The notes beneath the pieces are model-generated. The model did not search any database and was not told the DNA's origin. It saw nothing but the letters and a program-made list of their open reading frames with translations. Shown in pieces: positions 43,441-51,793 of a stretch of DNA of 64,000 bases. The stretch is from Sphingobium cyanobacteriorum (GTDB taxonomy: Bacteria > Pseudomonadota > Alphaproteobacteria > Sphingomonadales > Sphingomonadaceae). Where the stretch lies: positions 124,001 through 188,000 of the forward strand of contig NZ_JAUQOM010000006.1 of NCBI RefSeq assembly GCF_030580935.1. The letters are read 5' to 3'. The position numbers and the translations under genes are program-made. How positions within the stretch are numbered: the first letter of the stretch is position 1; every line of letters begins with the position of its first letter.

Positions 43441-44463
43441 TCAGAAATGTATGTTACCCCAAATGGCCGGATCGATGTCCCAGCGCGGGGCGTCCGGGTC
43501 CACCGCCAGCGGCAGCGGAAAGGCGCGCAGCAGCCCGTCCCCAGTATAGTTTTCTACCGGACGCCAGCGCCGGTCGATGAAACGGATGATGCTGTTCCAG
43601 TCGGATTTGAGATTGCGGTCCCGCAGATAGGCGTTGATGGTTTTGCGGCCGACGCCCGAATAGAAATCCGCGATGCGATGGTCGATCTTGGAATCCGGGT
43701 CGTCAATGTCCAGTTGCACACCCTCACCATCCCCCTGCCCATAAGTGGCGAACCATGCGCAGGGAATGCCATAGGTTTCGGAAATCACCAGCCCGTGGAG
43801 ACTGGTGGAGACAATTCTGCGGCAGGATATGATTTCCGCCACCTTTGCGCGCATCGCTTCGGGCGTGGCGTCGCTGTAGGTGTTGATGATCTTGATCCGC
43901 TTGCTCCATTCTTCCGGGATGTCGTAGCGGCTATATTCGGGACGGTAGCTGACGCCGGGGCGTTGTTCGGTCAGTTCGGAAATGTGCAGGATGACGCCCA
44001 GGTCGTGCGTCTTTTCGACATCGTCGAGCGGCCAGATGCGGGGCAGCAGCCAGACAGGATCGCCATAGACTTCGGGGGCGTCGATGCCAGCGCTGCGAAA
44101 CGTCGCGGCGCTCCGGGGGCCGCGGGTGGCATAGACGTTGAATTCGGTGTTCGGCGGCTTGAAATAGGGGGCGTCGCCCGTCATCGGGTTGCGCAGCGCA
44201 TCGACGCCAGTGCCCCAGAAATGCAGGATGCCGTTCTTTTGCCCATGGCCGATCGTGCCGACCGCCACGACCCGCTCGCTATCCTCATCGAAATTGGCGC
44301 GCACAACGGGCATCCCGGCCAGCGAACTCACCATCACGGCGCTCAGTCCGTCGCCGAAATTGGTGTAGGGCTGTTCGGGTGTCGTTGCGACCCATGAGAG
44401 CGGAACGCGCAATCGATCGCGGTTCATGCGGATCAGGCGGTCGATTTCGGGGTCCGTAGGCAT
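43441..44463 (-). CDS. Polysaccharide pyruvyltransferase-family protein (paralog)
   Basis: The 340-residue protein from ATG 44463 shares with the gene at 36968 the same landmarks: N-F-G-D-G-L-S near residue 34, G-T-I-G-H-G, F-W-G-T-G, Y-G-D-P-V-W-L-L-P-R near 133 and S-T-S-L-H-G-L-V-I-S-E-T-Y-G-I-P-C near 222. The frame is open to 44541. It is followed after 74 bases by the large glycosyltransferase. Two family members suggest two different modified residues, or one enzyme that has taken another role. Confidence 0.83.
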   Translation of the reverse strand: MPTDPEIDRLIRMNRDRLRVPLSWVATTPEQPYTNFGDGLSAVMVSSLAGMPVVRANFDEDSERVVAVGTIGHGQKNGILHFWGTGVDALRNPMTGDAPYFKPPNTEFNVYATRGPRSAATFRSAGIDAPEVYGDPVWLLPRIWPLDDVEKTHDLGVILHISELTEQRPGVSYRPEYSRYDIPEEWSKRIKIINTYSDATPEAMRAKVAEIISCRRIVSTSLHGLVISETYGIPCAWFATYGQGDGEGVQLDIDDPDSKIDHRIADFYSGVGRKTINAYLRDRNLKSDWNSIIRFIDRRWRPVENYTGDGLLRAFPLPLAVDPDAPRWDIDPAIWGNIHF

Positions 44464-44665
44464 CGTTGCTTTCAACTGTGAGGGCTCAATATTGGCGCAA
44501 GCCATCACCGGGGGCATAAAGAAGTTCGATTCGCCCCGCAATCCATTTGATTAACTTGGTGCTTTTGGATTTTTTGTGCGGTGCAGCAGGGCGGTTCTTT
44601 TCTCTGGCCGCCATCGTCCTGGTGGCGTGACAATCATGATTGCCCTGCCTAGGGTTCAAGTCGCT

Positions 44666-45934
44666 ATGAACATGGGCGACAAGACAGGCGGTGTGCCGGA
44701 TGATGATGATGGGAACGGTCCGGCGTCCGACCTGTCGGCCATGCTGCGTCCGCGGCATATGTCCCGTCTGAGCTTTCCCGTCTGCATTGACGGCCGCCTG
44801 CTGGATGACGATTATACGGGGGTCGGTCATTATGCGGCGCGCCTGGCGCAAACGCTTGCCCGCCATGGCGCGGCGCCGCTGCGGCTCGATGCGGTGCCGC
44901 CGGCGGCGGGTGGCGGTGGCGTGGCTGCGCGGCTGGGCCGCTATGCGCGCGCGACCTTGCCGGGCGCGCGGACGGTCGAGCGCCTTGACGCCGGCGATGT
45001 GGGCGGCTTTTCAGGGCGGCTGCTGGGGCGTGACCTGTTTCGTGAAGCCTATCTGCATTTCAAATTTCGTGGCCGCCTGTTGCCGGTGCGTTGTCCAGGC
45101 GCGCCAGGCATCATGCACTGGACCTATCCGCTGCCGCTCTATCTGGAAGGGTGGCGCAACATCTACACCGTGCATGACATCATTCCGATCAACCGGCAGG
45201 ATTTGTCGCCCGTCGACGGGGCGCGCCTGGCGCGTCTGCTGGGGCGGATCATCGAACGGGCGGACCGGCTGGTCACGGTTAGCGAGGCCGTGCGGCAGGA
45301 CGTGATCGCCAGGTGGGGCTGCGCGCCTGATTTCGTGACGGCCTGCCACCAGGCGACGGATCTCGACACGGCCCATGATGCGGCGGGTGCGGGCGCGCGG
45401 GCGCATTTCCTCTATTATGGCGCAATCGAACCGCGCAAGAATCTCGTGCGTCTCGCGCGCGCCTATCGTGCCAGTGGCAGCGGCCGGCCATTGCTGATCG
45501 TCGGTCAGGATGGCTGGCGCGCGCAGGAGACGCGCGCCATGATCGGGGAGGGCGGCAATGTCCGCTTTCTGCCGTTGCAGAGTCGCGATGCGCTGACCGG
45601 ATTGATACGTGACGCCCGTGCGATGCTGTTTCCCTCGCTCGATGAAGGCTTTGGCCTGCCGGTGGCGGAATCGATGGCGCTGGGCACGCCCGTCATGGCG
45701 TCGTCGATTCCGGCTTTGCGCGAAGTGGCGGGCGATGGGGCGCTGTTCGTGGACCCGCTGGATGAAGCGGAGATGAGCCGTGCAATAAGGGCGCTGGATC
45801 GAGACGATGGCTTGTGCGCCCGCCTGCGGGCGCTTGGCGTGGCGAAGGCGGTAGCCTATCAGTCATCCGCTTATTATGAGCGGCTGCACCGGATCTATGC
45901 CGATGTGGGTGGGGCCGGGGCGGGGCGTGCATGA
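44666..45934 (+). CDS. GT4-family glycosyltransferase
   Basis: The 422-residue protein (ATG 44666; ATGs at 44636, 44672 and 44759 are alternatives) has an acidic N-terminal tail. The GT domain starts C-I-D-G-R-L-L-D-D-D-Y-T-G-V-G-H. It has Y-T-V-H-D-I-I-P near 199, G-A-I-E-P-R-K-N near 253 and E-G-F-G-L-P-V-A-E near 326, so the retaining active site is complete. The next glycosyltransferase starts four bases inside its end. Confidence 0.88.
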   Translation: MNMGDKTGGVPDDDDGNGPASDLSAMLRPRHMSRLSFPVCIDGRLLDDDYTGVGHYAARLAQTLARHGAAPLRLDAVPPAAGGGGVAARLGRYARATLPGARTVERLDAGDVGGFSGRLLGRDLFREAYLHFKFRGRLLPVRCPGAPGIMHWTYPLPLYLEGWRNIYTVHDIIPINRQDLSPVDGARLARLLGRIIERADRLVTVSEAVRQDVIARWGCAPDFVTACHQATDLDTAHDAAGAGARAHFLYYGAIEPRKNLVRLARAYRASGSGRPLLIVGQDGWRAQETRAMIGEGGNVRFLPLQSRDALTGLIRDARAMLFPSLDEGFGLPVAESMALGTPVMASSIPALREVAGDGALFVDPLDEAEMSRAIRALDRDDGLCARLRALGVAKAVAYQSSAYYERLHRIYADVGGAGAGRA

Positions 45935-47241
45935 CATTGCGCATTGGTGTGGACGGTTACAATCTGGCGCTGCCTGCCGGTACGGGCGTGGCAAGTTATG
46001 GGCGCGCCCTGTGCCGTGCGATCACCGCGATCGGCGGCGACATCGATCTCATCTACGGCATAACCATGCGGTCCGACACGCCGTTGCACCTGCGCGAAAC
46101 GCTGTTCTATTCGCGGTTGGGTGAGCAACTGGCGCTGGGCGAGCGGCTCAAAATGACCCTCAAGCGCCGGCTGGTGCGGGCGACAATGCTGCCGACCGTG
46201 CGCAAGCCGGTGGAAATTCCCGTCAGCGGCAGGGTGATCGCCGGCGATTTTGCCGAACGTGTGCCTGCAGCCAGGCGAATATTCACCCGTTCGGGGCTGT
46301 TCGATTCGTCGGTGCGCTATTTCCGCCGCTATGGCAGGCCGATGCGGATCGAAGTGCCCGATCCGCCCGCTGTCATGCACTGGACCTATCCGGTGCCGGT
46401 CGAGATGGTCGGCGCCAAAAATGTCTATACCCTGCACGACATCGTGCCGCTGGTGATGCCCTATGCCAGCCTGGAGGACAAAGCCTATTATAAGAGCCTG
46501 CTGCAATGGTTGCTGGACCATGCAGACGGCCTGTGCACCGTGTCCGAAGCGTCGCGGCGCGACATAATCGAGATGTTCGGGGTGCCAGAAGCCCGGATCG
46601 ACAATCTTTATCAGGCGGCCGATCTGGGGGACCATGCGGTCATGGCCGCGGACGAGGATTTGCGGCTGTGGCTCGACCGGCTGTTCGATCTCGACCTGCA
46701 CGGCTATTTTCTCTTCGCAGGTGCGATAGAGCCGAAGAAGAATGTCGGCCGCCTGATCGAGGCCTATCTCCAGTCCGGGGTGGAAACGCCGCTGGTGATC
46801 GTTGGCCGGGAAGGATGGCGAGCGGAACCGGAACTGCGCCTGCTGCGGGGGGGGAATGGGGCCCAGCTCAAGGCGGCGGCGCGGATACGCCGGATCGACT
46901 ATCTGCCGCGCGCGCAGTTGCTGCGGCTAATGCGTGGCGCGCGGGCGATGCTGTTCCCCTCGCTATACGAGGGGTTCGGATTGCCGGTGCTGGAGGCTAT
47001 GGCGCTGGGCGCGCCCGTGCTAACGTCGAACACCAGTTCGCTGCCTGAGATTACGGGCGACGCGGCGCTGCATGTTGACCCCTATGCGGTCGATGATATG
47101 GCGTCGGCGATCCGGTTGCTTGACGGAGATTCCGCTTTGCGGAAGCGGTTGAGTGCTCTAGGTCTCGCGCAATCGGAGCGCTTTTCCAACGCCCATTTCG
47201 AAAGACGCCTTGCCGAATTCTATGGAAAAACGGTTGGATAG
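45931..47241 (+). CDS. GT4-family glycosyltransferase
   Basis: The 436-residue GT-B protein begins [18 protein letters not shown] and shares M-H-W-T-Y-P and T-L-H-D-I-V-P with its upstream neighbour, so the two are probably paralogs from a duplication. The C-terminal domain has G-A-I-E-P-K-K-N and E-G-F-G-L-P-V-L-E with both glutamates. Its end is followed after 55 bases by the export lipoprotein gene. Confidence 0.9.
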   Translation: MTLRIGVDGYNLALPAGTGVASYGRALCRAITAIGGDIDLIYGITMRSDTPLHLRETLFYSRLGEQLALGERLKMTLKRRLVRATMLPTVRKPVEIPVSGRVIAGDFAERVPAARRIFTRSGLFDSSVRYFRRYGRPMRIEVPDPPAVMHWTYPVPVEMVGAKNVYTLHDIVPLVMPYASLEDKAYYKSLLQWLLDHADGLCTVSEASRRDIIEMFGVPEARIDNLYQAADLGDHAVMAADEDLRLWLDRLFDLDLHGYFLFAGAIEPKKNVGRLIEAYLQSGVETPLVIVGREGWRAEPELRLLRGGNGAQLKAAARIRRIDYLPRAQLLRLMRGARAMLFPSLYEGFGLPVLEAMALGAPVLTSNTSSLPEITGDAALHVDPYAVDDMASAIRLLDGDSALRKRLSALGLAQSERFSNAHFERRLAEFYGKTVG

Positions 47242-47296
47242 AACGGTGCACGTAAAGATTGAACAGATGACAAGCGGAATGGATCAGAGGGTCACG

Positions 47297-48448
47297 ATGA
47301 CGAAGAACGCACGATTTCGTTGCACTGCGGCATTGGCATTTGCGTCTCTGACGACGGCCTGTGCCAGCATTCCGAGCAGCGGCCCTTCCGCACGTCAACT
47401 GTTCAAAAGCGAAAAGGCGCAGGCCGACGCGATCGGTTTCAGCATCCTGGACGTATCGGCGGAAAGCCTGCCTGCGCCGGAATTGTCGGAACTGACGACC
47501 ACGGCGGCGCTGGAGCAACTCGCCAGCAGCGGCCGGGTGGACCTGTTGGGGCCGGGCGATATTTTGCAGGTCAATATCTACGAAGTGGGCGTTTCGTTGT
47601 TCGGCAGCGGCGTCACACTGGGTGGTGGCGATCGCGGCACCACCAATGTCAGCGTCAAGGACCAGGCGATGGAAGGTGTGACCGTCGATGACGATGGCTA
47701 TATTTCCTTGCCCTATATCGGCCGCATCCGGGCCGCCGGCCGCACCACCGAGGACGTGCGCCGGGCGATCATTGCCGGACTGCGCGGCAAGTCGCAGGCG
47801 CCCCAGGCGCTTGTGACGGTCAAGGAAAATGTCACCAACACGGTGACGGTGGGCGGTCTGGTCGCCCAGCCTGGGCGGCAGCGTGTCTCGCTGGCCCGCG
47901 AGCGCATCCTGGACGCGGTGGCGGCCGCAGGCGGCCTGAAGGAGCCGGCGAACCAGTCAACCGCCATCCTGCGCTTCACCCGCGCCGGGCGCACGGTGGA
48001 AACATATCTGTCCGAACTGACGCCCGGTTCCACAGCCGACCTGCAACTGCTGGGTGGCGATCGCGTGGAGATTTTGCAGCGCGACCGCAGCTTCACCGTG
48101 TTCGGTGCGGCGGGCAGGGTGTCGGAGATCAAGTTCGAAAAGGCGGGCCTGTCGCTCAGCGATGCCGTGGCGCGGGCAGGCGGGCCGGATGGCCAGCAGG
48201 CGGACCCGGCAGGCATATTCGTGTTTCGCTATGAAAAGGATGCGGGGACGCCCAATGTTGAAAAGCCGCTGGTCTATCGGCTGGATATGACGAAACCGTC
48301 CAGCTACTTCCTGTCGCAGCGCTTCATGATGCGCGACAGGGACGTGATCTATGTCGCGAACGCCAGTTCGGTGCAGACGCGCAAGCTGGTGGAGATTTTC
48401 AGCCTGTTCACCTCGCCGCTGATCCAGGCGCGGGCCGTTACCCGGTGA
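47297..48448 (+). CDS. Outer-membrane polysaccharide export lipoprotein (Wza/KpsD/BexD-type)
   Basis: The 383-residue precursor starts at ATG 47297 with AGAGGG five bases upstream and has a lipobox T-T-A-C near residue 22. The export (PES) domain begins L-G-P-G-D-I-L-Q-V near 93, followed by Y-I-S-L-P-Y-I-G-R-I near 140 and two SLBB domains (V-T-V-G-G-L-V and F-T-V-F-G-A-A). This protein forms the outer-membrane channel of the capsule exporter, working with the KpsE-like protein and the KpsMT transporter. Confidence 0.92.
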   Translation: MTKNARFRCTAALAFASLTTACASIPSSGPSARQLFKSEKAQADAIGFSILDVSAESLPAPELSELTTTAALEQLASSGRVDLLGPGDILQVNIYEVGVSLFGSGVTLGGGDRGTTNVSVKDQAMEGVTVDDDGYISLPYIGRIRAAGRTTEDVRRAIIAGLRGKSQAPQALVTVKENVTNTVTVGGLVAQPGRQRVSLARERILDAVAAAGGLKEPANQSTAILRFTRAGRTVETYLSELTPGSTADLQLLGGDRVEILQRDRSFTVFGAAGRVSEIKFEKAGLSLSDAVARAGGPDGQQADPAGIFVFRYEKDAGTPNVEKPLVYRLDMTKPSSYFLSQRFMMRDRDVIYVANASSVQTRKLVEIFSLFTSPLIQARAVTR

Positions 48449-48571
48449 CAGCAGGAAAAGGGGCGGTATTTTGGTGCGCCGCGCCCTTATGATAACCACA
48501 AGATGCCGATGAAAAGACACTGTTGATCGCGTTGTAATGCATTCGGCGTTGAGGAGCGTTCAGGGGAAATT

Positions 48572-49660
48572 ATGGGCGACGATCCTATGCGTATTTATCC
48601 AGTCATTCTGTCGGGCGGGTCGGGCACCCGCCTGTGGCCGCTTTCGCAGCCGCACAAGCCCAAGCAGTTCGTGCCGGTCGTGACCGATCGGTCGATGATC
48701 CAGGAAACCATCCTGCGCGTGGCTGGGCAGTCCGAATTTCTGGCCCCCATCATCGTTTCGGGCGAAAGCCAGAGCCATCTGGTGGTCGAACAACTGGCCG
48801 GCATCGGTATCGAACCGGCGGCGGTCCTGCTCGAACCGGCCGCCCGCAATACGGCCGCCGCCGTGGCGATCGCGGCGCACTGGATCGTGACGCACGATGC
48901 GGACGCGCTGATGATGGTCATGCCGTCGGATCATGTCATCACCGATCTCGACAGCCTGTACGCCGCCGTCAGGTCCGCCGCGCAGGCGGCGCAGGCCGGG
49001 TGCCTGGTGACATTCGGCATCCAGCCGACCCATCCCGAAACCGGCTATGGCTATATCGAGCGGGGGGATGCGCTGGCGGACGTTGCCAATGTCCATCATG
49101 TCGCCAATTTCCACGAAAAGCCGCCGCTGCCGCTGGCCACCAGCTATTTTGAGGGCGGACAGCATTATTGGAATGGGGGCATGTTCCTTTTTTCCGCGCG
49201 CAATTATCTGTCTGCGTTGCAGGATCATGCGCCGCAAGTCGCCGCCGCCAGTGCCGAGGCGATGGACAAGGCGGCCGTGGACGGCGTGACCGTGCGGCCG
49301 CAAGCCGCCGCCTTCATGGCCGGTCCCGACATTTCGATCGACCATGCCGTCATGGAAAAGGCCACCAATGCAGCGGTCGTCCCGGTCGACATGGGATGGT
49401 CCGATGTCGGATCATGGGACGCGCTGTGGGCGATCTGCGCGCGCGACGAGCAGGATAATGGCGTCAATGGCGACGGCTTCGTCATCGATGGCGCCGGCAA
49501 CCTCGTCTATGTCAGCGATGGCCCGCCGGTCGCGGCCCTTGGCGTGCGCGACTGCGTGATCGTGTCGACGGCGGAAGGCATATTGGTCGCGCCGCGCGAC
49601 CGATCGCAGGATGTGAAGAAGATCGTGGACCATCTGAAACGGCGCGGTACGGCGACGTGA
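48572..49660 (+). CDS. manC: Mannose-1-phosphate guanylyltransferase, short form
   Basis: The 362-residue enzyme makes GDP-mannose from mannose-1-phosphate and GTP. It has the G-G-S-G-T-R-L-W-P-L-S signature near residue 15, P-K-Q-F near 30, V-M-P-S-D-H near 114, N-F-H-E-K-P near 178 and W-N-G-G-M-F near 196. It lacks the C-terminal isomerase domain, consistent with a separate manA at 54343. AGGGG lies five bases before ATG 48572. Confidence 0.95.
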   Translation: MGDDPMRIYPVILSGGSGTRLWPLSQPHKPKQFVPVVTDRSMIQETILRVAGQSEFLAPIIVSGESQSHLVVEQLAGIGIEPAAVLLEPAARNTAAAVAIAAHWIVTHDADALMMVMPSDHVITDLDSLYAAVRSAAQAAQAGCLVTFGIQPTHPETGYGYIERGDALADVANVHHVANFHEKPPLPLATSYFEGGQHYWNGGMFLFSARNYLSALQDHAPQVAAASAEAMDKAAVDGVTVRPQAAAFMAGPDISIDHAVMEKATNAAVVPVDMGWSDVGSWDALWAICARDEQDNGVNGDGFVIDGAGNLVYVSDGPPVAALGVRDCVIVSTAEGILVAPRDRSQDVKKIVDHLKRRGTAT

Positions 49661-49778
49661 TGGGCGCGCGCATGGAGGCAAGGGCCATTGCGGAAGCCAT
49701 CCTGCTGCGGCATGGTCATCATGCGGGGGGATGGATTTTTTCGTGGCCACGCCGGTTCGGACGTGATGAGTGGGGTAA

Positions 49779-50597
49779 ATGAGCGAAGCGTCTGCACAAA
49801 AACGGATAGAGGCCGCCCGCTTCCTGGATGCTTTGCGGGTTCAGTGCAGTGTCATAGGCGCGTTGATCATGCGCGAGCTCCATACCCGCTATGGCAAGCG
49901 TGGTCTGGGCTATGCCTGGCTGTTCCTGGAACCGATGCTGCTGGCTGTGCTGGTGGTGTCGCTCAAGATGTTCTCCAGGGAACGCCATTATGGCGCCGGC
50001 ATCGGCGTCGTGCCGTTCATCGTGCTGGGCTATACGATGTTCATCATGTTTCGCGGCATATGGAACCGCGCAGACAGCGCCCTGGAAGCCAATCTGCCGC
50101 TGATGTATCATCGCATGGTGACGTTGTTTGATATATTGCTGTCGCGTGCATTGCTGGAGGCGGCGGCTTCCATGACAGCGTTCGCCATGCTCATTGGCCT
50201 GTGCATCATGCTCGACATGGCTGACCTGCCCGCCCGCCCGCTCTATTTTTTCACCGGCTTTCTGCAATATTTCTGGTTCTCGTTCGCCCTGTCGATGATC
50301 GTATGCGGGGCCACTTACGAAAACAGCACATTGCAGAAATTCGTGCATCCGATCAGCTATATTTTGCTGCCGCTGTCGGGTGCCTTCTTCATGGTCAAAT
50401 GGTTTCCTCATAATTTTCATGGACTTATCGCCTATTGGCCGATGACGTCAATGTTCGAGGAAATGCGTTATGGATGGTTCGAGGCTGCACCGGACGATTT
50501 TTTCTATCCCGCTTATGTCATCACCATTTGCATGGTTCTTACCCTGTTGGGCCTATTGTCGATCAAGCTCGTGCGGCGGAAGGTTGAATTGAAATGA
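49779..50597 (+). CDS. kpsM: Capsule ABC transporter permease, KpsM-like
   Basis: The 272-residue integral membrane protein has about six hydrophobic segments. The N-terminal R-E-L-H-T-R-Y-G-K-R-G-L-G-Y-A-W-L-F-L-E-P motif near residue 32 is typical of ABC-2 polysaccharide exporters. It forms the inner-membrane channel with KpsT (34521). The KpsE-like gene overlaps its end by four bases. Confidence 0.93.
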   Translation: MSEASAQKRIEAARFLDALRVQCSVIGALIMRELHTRYGKRGLGYAWLFLEPMLLAVLVVSLKMFSRERHYGAGIGVVPFIVLGYTMFIMFRGIWNRADSALEANLPLMYHRMVTLFDILLSRALLEAAASMTAFAMLIGLCIMLDMADLPARPLYFFTGFLQYFWFSFALSMIVCGATYENSTLQKFVHPISYILLPLSGAFFMVKWFPHNFHGLIAYWPMTSMFEEMRYGWFEAAPDDFFYPAYVITICMVLTLLGLLSIKLVRRKVELK

Positions 50598-51793
50598 ACA
50601 AGCTCACCGATATTGTCCGTTCGAGCGCGGATCCCGACGTCCGGCGTCTGGCTCAAGAAGAGGATGAGGCGTCGCCGCGGCCCGCATCGGATGCGATCAA
50701 GCGCTATGTTTGGCGCTTGCGCTATTTCCTGGCGATCGTGATGCTGCCGACTTTGATCGTCGCACTGTATTTTGCGCTGTTCGCTGCCAACCAATATGAG
50801 TCGGAGGCGCATCTGGTGGTGCGTTCCAATAGTGGAGGCAAGGAATCGTCCGGCGGTCTGGATGCTGTCCTCAAATCTTTCGGCACGAGCGATTCCTCCA
50901 AGGAAGCAGCGACACTGGCCGACTATATGCGCTCGCACGATGTCGTGGCGTCGTTGCGACGTAACGACCAGTTGGTGGAGCGGTATCGGCGGCCCGAAGC
51001 TGACCTGATCAGCCGATTGCCGGTTGCTGATCCCACTGACGAGACGTTGCTCAAATATTTCAAAAGCCGTTCAACAATCGATCTGGACCCCGATACCGGC
51101 ATCATGACGGTGAAGGTGCGTTCATTCCGTCCGGCGGATTCCTACGCGTTGATCAATGCCATGCTGGCGCTGGGCGAAAAGCGTGTGAACGCGCTCAATT
51201 TGCGGTCCTATGAATCGATGCAGGGTCTGGCCCGACGTCAGGTGGCTGATGCTGAAAAGGGGCTGCGCGACGCACAGGCCGGGCTTACGGCCTTCCGGCG
51301 CGGGCAGGGTGATGTCGATCCCCAGGGCAGCGCCGAGGCGCAACTGAAGCTGGTCACCGAACTGCGCAAGGAGGAAGCGATGGCGCGCGCCGAAATGGAC
51401 GCGATCGCATCCCAGATCGGCAGCGACAATCCGCAATATCGCGCCCTGCAAAGCCGCGCGGTTGCGATCAACAGCCAACTCAATTCGCAACAGGGCTTCC
51501 TGGTGGGGAACAGCCGGTCGATCGCGACCCGCCTGGGGGACTATCAGGATTTGGAATTGCGCCGCGAATTTGAATCCAAACGCTATGCGGCTGCGGCTGC
51601 GGCGCTGGAATCCGCGCGCGAGCAGGCAACGCGCCAGCAATTGTTCGTCGTGCGCCTGGTGGAACCGAACATGCCGGAGAAGGCGACCTATCCCAAGGGC
51701 ATGAAAACGATCTTCACGGTCTTTTTGGCTCTGGCGATCGCATATGGCATTGGCTGGTTGCTGTCGGCCGGTGTCCGGGAGCATAGTGCATGA
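50594..51793 (+). CDS. kpsE: KpsE/BexC-like polysaccharide co-polymerase
   Basis: The 399-residue protein has two membrane helices (about 43-65 and 372-392) around a large periplasmic region. That region contains E-S-E-A-H-L-V-V-R-S, a long coiled coil (about 205-350) and a P-x2-P-E-K-A-x-Y-P-K-G segment before the second helix. This is the topology of inner-membrane adaptors that link KpsMT to the outer-membrane export channel. It overlaps both neighbours by four bases (kpsM-kpsE-GT). Confidence 0.93.
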   Translation: MNKLTDIVRSSADPDVRRLAQEEDEASPRPASDAIKRYVWRLRYFLAIVMLPTLIVALYFALFAANQYESEAHLVVRSNSGGKESSGGLDAVLKSFGTSDSSKEAATLADYMRSHDVVASLRRNDQLVERYRRPEADLISRLPVADPTDETLLKYFKSRSTIDLDPDTGIMTVKVRSFRPADSYALINAMLALGEKRVNALNLRSYESMQGLARRQVADAEKGLRDAQAGLTAFRRGQGDVDPQGSAEAQLKLVTELRKEEAMARAEMDAIASQIGSDNPQYRALQSRAVAINSQLNSQQGFLVGNSRSIATRLGDYQDLELRREFESKRYAAAAAALESAREQATRQQLFVVRLVEPNMPEKATYPKGMKTIFTVFLALAIAYGIGWLLSAGVREHSA

